Positions 5,427-7,061 of a stretch of DNA of 7,061 nt are shown here, piece by piece. The position numbers and the translations under genes were made by a program. Location: positions 1 through 7,061 of the forward strand of contig JAFGTU010000056.1 of the NCBI GenBank assembly GCA_016933985.1, given 5' to 3'. The DNA comes from Sedimentisphaerales bacterium. Its GTDB lineage: Bacteria; Planctomycetota; Phycisphaerae; Sedimentisphaerales; Anaerobacaceae. The first letter of the stretch is position 1, and each line of letters begins with the position of its first letter. Below the pieces are notes generated by a model that worked only from the letters and a program-made list of their open reading frames with translations, had not been told where the DNA came from and searched no databases.

Positions 5427-6299
5427 ATGGATACCGACGATTTCAGTCCCCAGGTCCACAGGTTATGGACCCTGACCAACCCCTGCATGCTCTGTCCGCG
5501 TCAATGCAGCGTCGAGCGAGACAAGGGCCAAATCGGTTTCTGCGGCATCGCTGACATGCCCGTGGTCAGCTCTATCGGCCCCCATTTCGGCGAGGAAAGC
5601 GTCCTCGTAGGCCCAGGCGGCTCAGGCACGATATTCTTCGCCGGTTGCAACTTAGGTTGCGTCTTCTGCCAGAATTTCGACATCAGCCACCATCGCCACG
5701 GCAGCCCGGCCACAATCGAACAGATCGCCCACGCTATGCTCGAGCTGCAAAGCCTCGGATGCAGCAACATTAACTTCGTTACCCCGACCCATTTTGCCGC
5801 CCCCATCGCCGCCGCAGTAGAACTAGCCCGCAAAGCCGGTCTGCGCCTGTCTACCGTCTATAACACAGGCGGCTACGACGCCGTCGAGACCCTAAAACTG
5901 CTCGAAGGACTCATAGATATCTACATGCCCGATATGAAATACGCCGATTCACAGGTCGCCGAAGAGCTTAGTGGCGCACCCGACTATCCCCGAATCAACC
6001 AGGCCGCTGTAATGGAAATGCACCGCCAGACAGGCGACTTACACATAGAGAACGGTCTCGCCACCCACGGCCTGCTGATAAGACACCTCGTCCTGCCGAA
6101 CAACCTCGCCGGCAGCTTCGAGATAATAGACTTTTTGGCCGACCAAATCAGCTCCTCGACAACCATAAACGTAATGGACCAATACCACCCCTGCTATAAG
6201 GCCGCCGCCCACCCCAAAATCAACCGCCGACCAACCCAAAAAGAAATCGCCTCCGCAAGACAATACGCGATCAAAAAAGGCCTGAATGTCCTTACGTGA
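5427..6299 (+). CDS. Radical SAM protein of the PflX type (COG1313), pyruvate formate-lyase activase-like
   Basis: This 290-residue cytoplasmic iron-sulfur protein carries the radical SAM cluster motif FAGCNLGCVFCQN (Cys74, Cys78, Cys81), a CxxxCxxC that binds a 4Fe-4S cluster and cleaves S-adenosylmethionine to a 5'-deoxyadenosyl radical. Upstream is the N-terminal set Cys20, Cys23, Cys27 and Cys39 (NPCMLCPRQC, then GFCG) typical of this family and possibly holding a second metal site. Further features are GPHFGEE, NFVTPTHF, STVYNTGGYD, IYMPDMKYAD, LIRHLVLPNN and MDQYHPC, which follow the order of COG1313 proteins. The length is normal for the family. AGG lies eight bases before the ATG. The family is often annotated as a pyruvate formate-lyase activating enzyme, but its true substrate is unsettled, and no glycyl-radical enzyme lies in the window. 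It appears to be transcribed alone, divergently from the sigma gene. Confidence 0.93.
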   Translation: MDTDDFSPQVHRLWTLTNPCMLCPRQCSVERDKGQIGFCGIADMPVVSSIGPHFGEESVLVGPGGSGTIFFAGCNLGCVFCQNFDISHHRHGSPATIEQIAHAMLELQSLGCSNINFVTPTHFAAPIAAAVELARKAGLRLSTVYNTGGYDAVETLKLLEGLIDIYMPDMKYADSQVAEELSGAPDYPRINQAAVMEMHRQTGDLHIENGLATHGLLIRHLVLPNNLAGSFEIIDFLADQISSSTTINVMDQYHPCYKAAAHPKINRRPTQKEIASARQYAIKKGLNVLT

Positions 6300-6407
6300 T
6301 AACCGCCTCGAGCAACTTCCTCGCAACGGCACTCTGCATTTCATCTGGTACTGACCACTATGCGGAGCCGTTCAAATAATTGCGGTCCGGGAGAGATTGC
6401 GGTACTA

Positions 6408-6440
6408 TGCCGCTCGTAGAATACGGCAGCGATTCTGCCG
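6408..6440 (+). promoter_or_regulatory. Overlapping alternative hairpins before the secreted-protein gene
   Basis: cggcag (6424-6429) can pair with ctgccg (6435-6440) across a five-base loop. The same bases (cggca, 6424-6428) can instead pair with tgccg (6408-6412). The two structures exclude each other and end 12 bases before the AGGAG box. No T-run follows, so if functional they would more likely act on translation. The intergenic gap 6300-6462 holds nothing else clear apart from two copies of attgcggt (6379-6386 and 6396-6403). Confidence 0.35.
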
Positions 6441-6451
6441 AGCATGTTCAC

Positions 6452-6456
6452 AGGAG
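6452..6456 (+). promoter_or_regulatory. Ribosome binding site of the secreted beta-helix protein
   Basis: AGGAG lies six bases before the ATG at 6463. It fixes the start and argues against the overlapping frame that begins at 6380. Confidence 0.8.
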
Positions 6457-6462
6457 ATTAGT

Positions 6463-7061
6463 ATGTCGCGAAAAAGACACTTTCGTTATGCACTTGGATT
6501 CATCGGCCTTGTTGTTCTTGCGGGCAATTCGTTTGCAGAATCCTATGATCCCGCTGCCCCGGATTACGCTGGTCGCAAAGGCGCTGCTTTGTATGTATCA
6601 AAGCTGGGCGATAACTCCGACGGCAGCAGTTGGAAGAAGGCGTTCCACACCATTCAGGCGGCGTTGCTCGCCGTTCCGGACGATAAAGGAGGCCACCGCG
6701 TTATTGTCCGGCCCGATACCTATGCCGAGGCCAATCTCTATCCCGCCTTCAAAGGCACCGCCGGCTCATACAACCTCCTTGTCGGCGACGTTGACGGCAG
6801 GCTCGGCTCAGGCGCATCGGGCCGGGTCGTCATTGATTCCGGCGCCCCTGAAGTCATCGTCCGCACCGACCCTAATGCCCCTACGGGCAACCCGACTTTT
6901 ATGATTCTCGACTCCGGCGATCCCGCTGAAGAGTGGGGGCTTAAGAGCGTGGACTGGTGGGGCCCGTGGAGATGCGACCCGGAATTCTCAGGCGTGATCT
7001 GGGACCGCTGGATTTTTCGCGGACTCTATGTCACCGGTTCGGAAGGAGGGATCGGCTGGGA
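6463..7061 (+). CDS. Secreted protein, probable right-handed beta-helix (3' partial)
   Basis: The ATG at 6463 follows AGGAG (6452-6456) by six bases, and the frame stays open to the window end, giving 199 codons without a stop. Residues 1-25 are a clear signal peptide: basic MSRKRHFR, hydrophobic LGFIGLVVLAG, and a cleavage site SFA before Glu26. After cleavage, ALYVSKLGDNSDGSSWKKAF followed by HTIQAAL (residues 42-68) is the usual opening of pectate-lyase-like or DUF1565-type beta-helix proteins. VIVRPDTYAEANLYPAFKGT then matches the typical 'VxVxPGTYxE' strand. A tryptophan-rich part (EEWGLKSVDWWGPWR and VIWDRWIFRGLYVTG) follows. I infer an exported polysaccharide-binding or polysaccharide-degrading protein. 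The catalytic part, if any, lies beyond the edge. It stands alone, 163 bases after the radical SAM gene. Confidence 0.85.
   Translation, partial: MSRKRHFRYALGFIGLVVLAGNSFAESYDPAAPDYAGRKGAALYVSKLGDNSDGSSWKKAFHTIQAALLAVPDDKGGHRVIVRPDTYAEANLYPAFKGTAGSYNLLVGDVDGRLGSGASGRVVIDSGAPEVIVRTDPNAPTGNPTFMILDSGDPAEEWGLKSVDWWGPWRCDPEFSGVIWDRWIFRGLYVTGSEGGIGW

Noticed and set aside
5427..6299. AmmeMemoRadiSam system radical SAM enzyme (AmrS)
   Set aside because: The N-terminal cysteine set is similar, but the motif wording and shorter length fit COG1313/PflX better, and neither the AMMECR1 nor the Memo partner is present.
6380..6904. A 174-codon plus-strand open frame near the right edge
   Set aside because: It overlaps, in another frame, the gene starting at 6463. 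That gene has a signal peptide, an AGGAG box and a family-like beginning, and this frame has none of these.

Overview
The window looks like a piece of a Planctomycetota chromosome, most likely from the Phycisphaerae/Sedimentisphaerales side. This rests on protein style, not on a marker gene. The left-edge gene encodes a surface-type protein of GLUG repeats ending in a short dockerin-like tail. There is an ECF sigma factor paired with a one-helix membrane protein whose N-terminal wording I associate with that group. There is also a small excisionase-type HTH protein fused to a degenerate receiver domain, and several short intergenic repeats and palindromes. Genes are well spaced and change strand often, so most look like separate transcription units.

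Layout from left to right: (1) bases 1-1679, plus strand, the 3' part of a large GLUG-repeat extracellular protein, open to the left edge. (2) 1680-1800, a convergent gap with a threefold 10-base repeat. (3) 1801-2922, minus strand, a DegT/DnrJ/EryC1/StrS-family sugar aminotransferase. (4) 2923-3438, a gene-free stretch of about 500 bases with a heptamer array and several hairpins. (5) 3439-4017, plus strand, the HTH plus pseudo-receiver protein. (6) 4652-5272 followed by 4084-4632, minus strand, an ECF-type sigma factor and, 19 bases downstream, a single-pass membrane protein that probably acts with it. (7) 5273-5426, a divergent promoter region with a palindrome. (8) 5427-6299, plus strand, a radical SAM protein of the PflX (COG1313) type. 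(9) 6463-7061, plus strand, the first 199 codons of a secreted protein with a signal peptide and a probable right-handed beta-helix beginning, cut by the right edge.

Only the sigma/membrane-protein pair looks like a working unit. The GLUG protein and the beta-helix protein are both extracellular, probably surface or polysaccharide-related. The aminotransferase could supply an amino sugar for surface glycans, but no other sugar-nucleotide genes are present to confirm it. I see no CRISPR array, transposase, toxin-antitoxin pair, tRNA or rRNA. The least ordinary items are the HTH plus pseudo-receiver protein, the sigma factor's non-standard membrane partner and the intergenic repeats.
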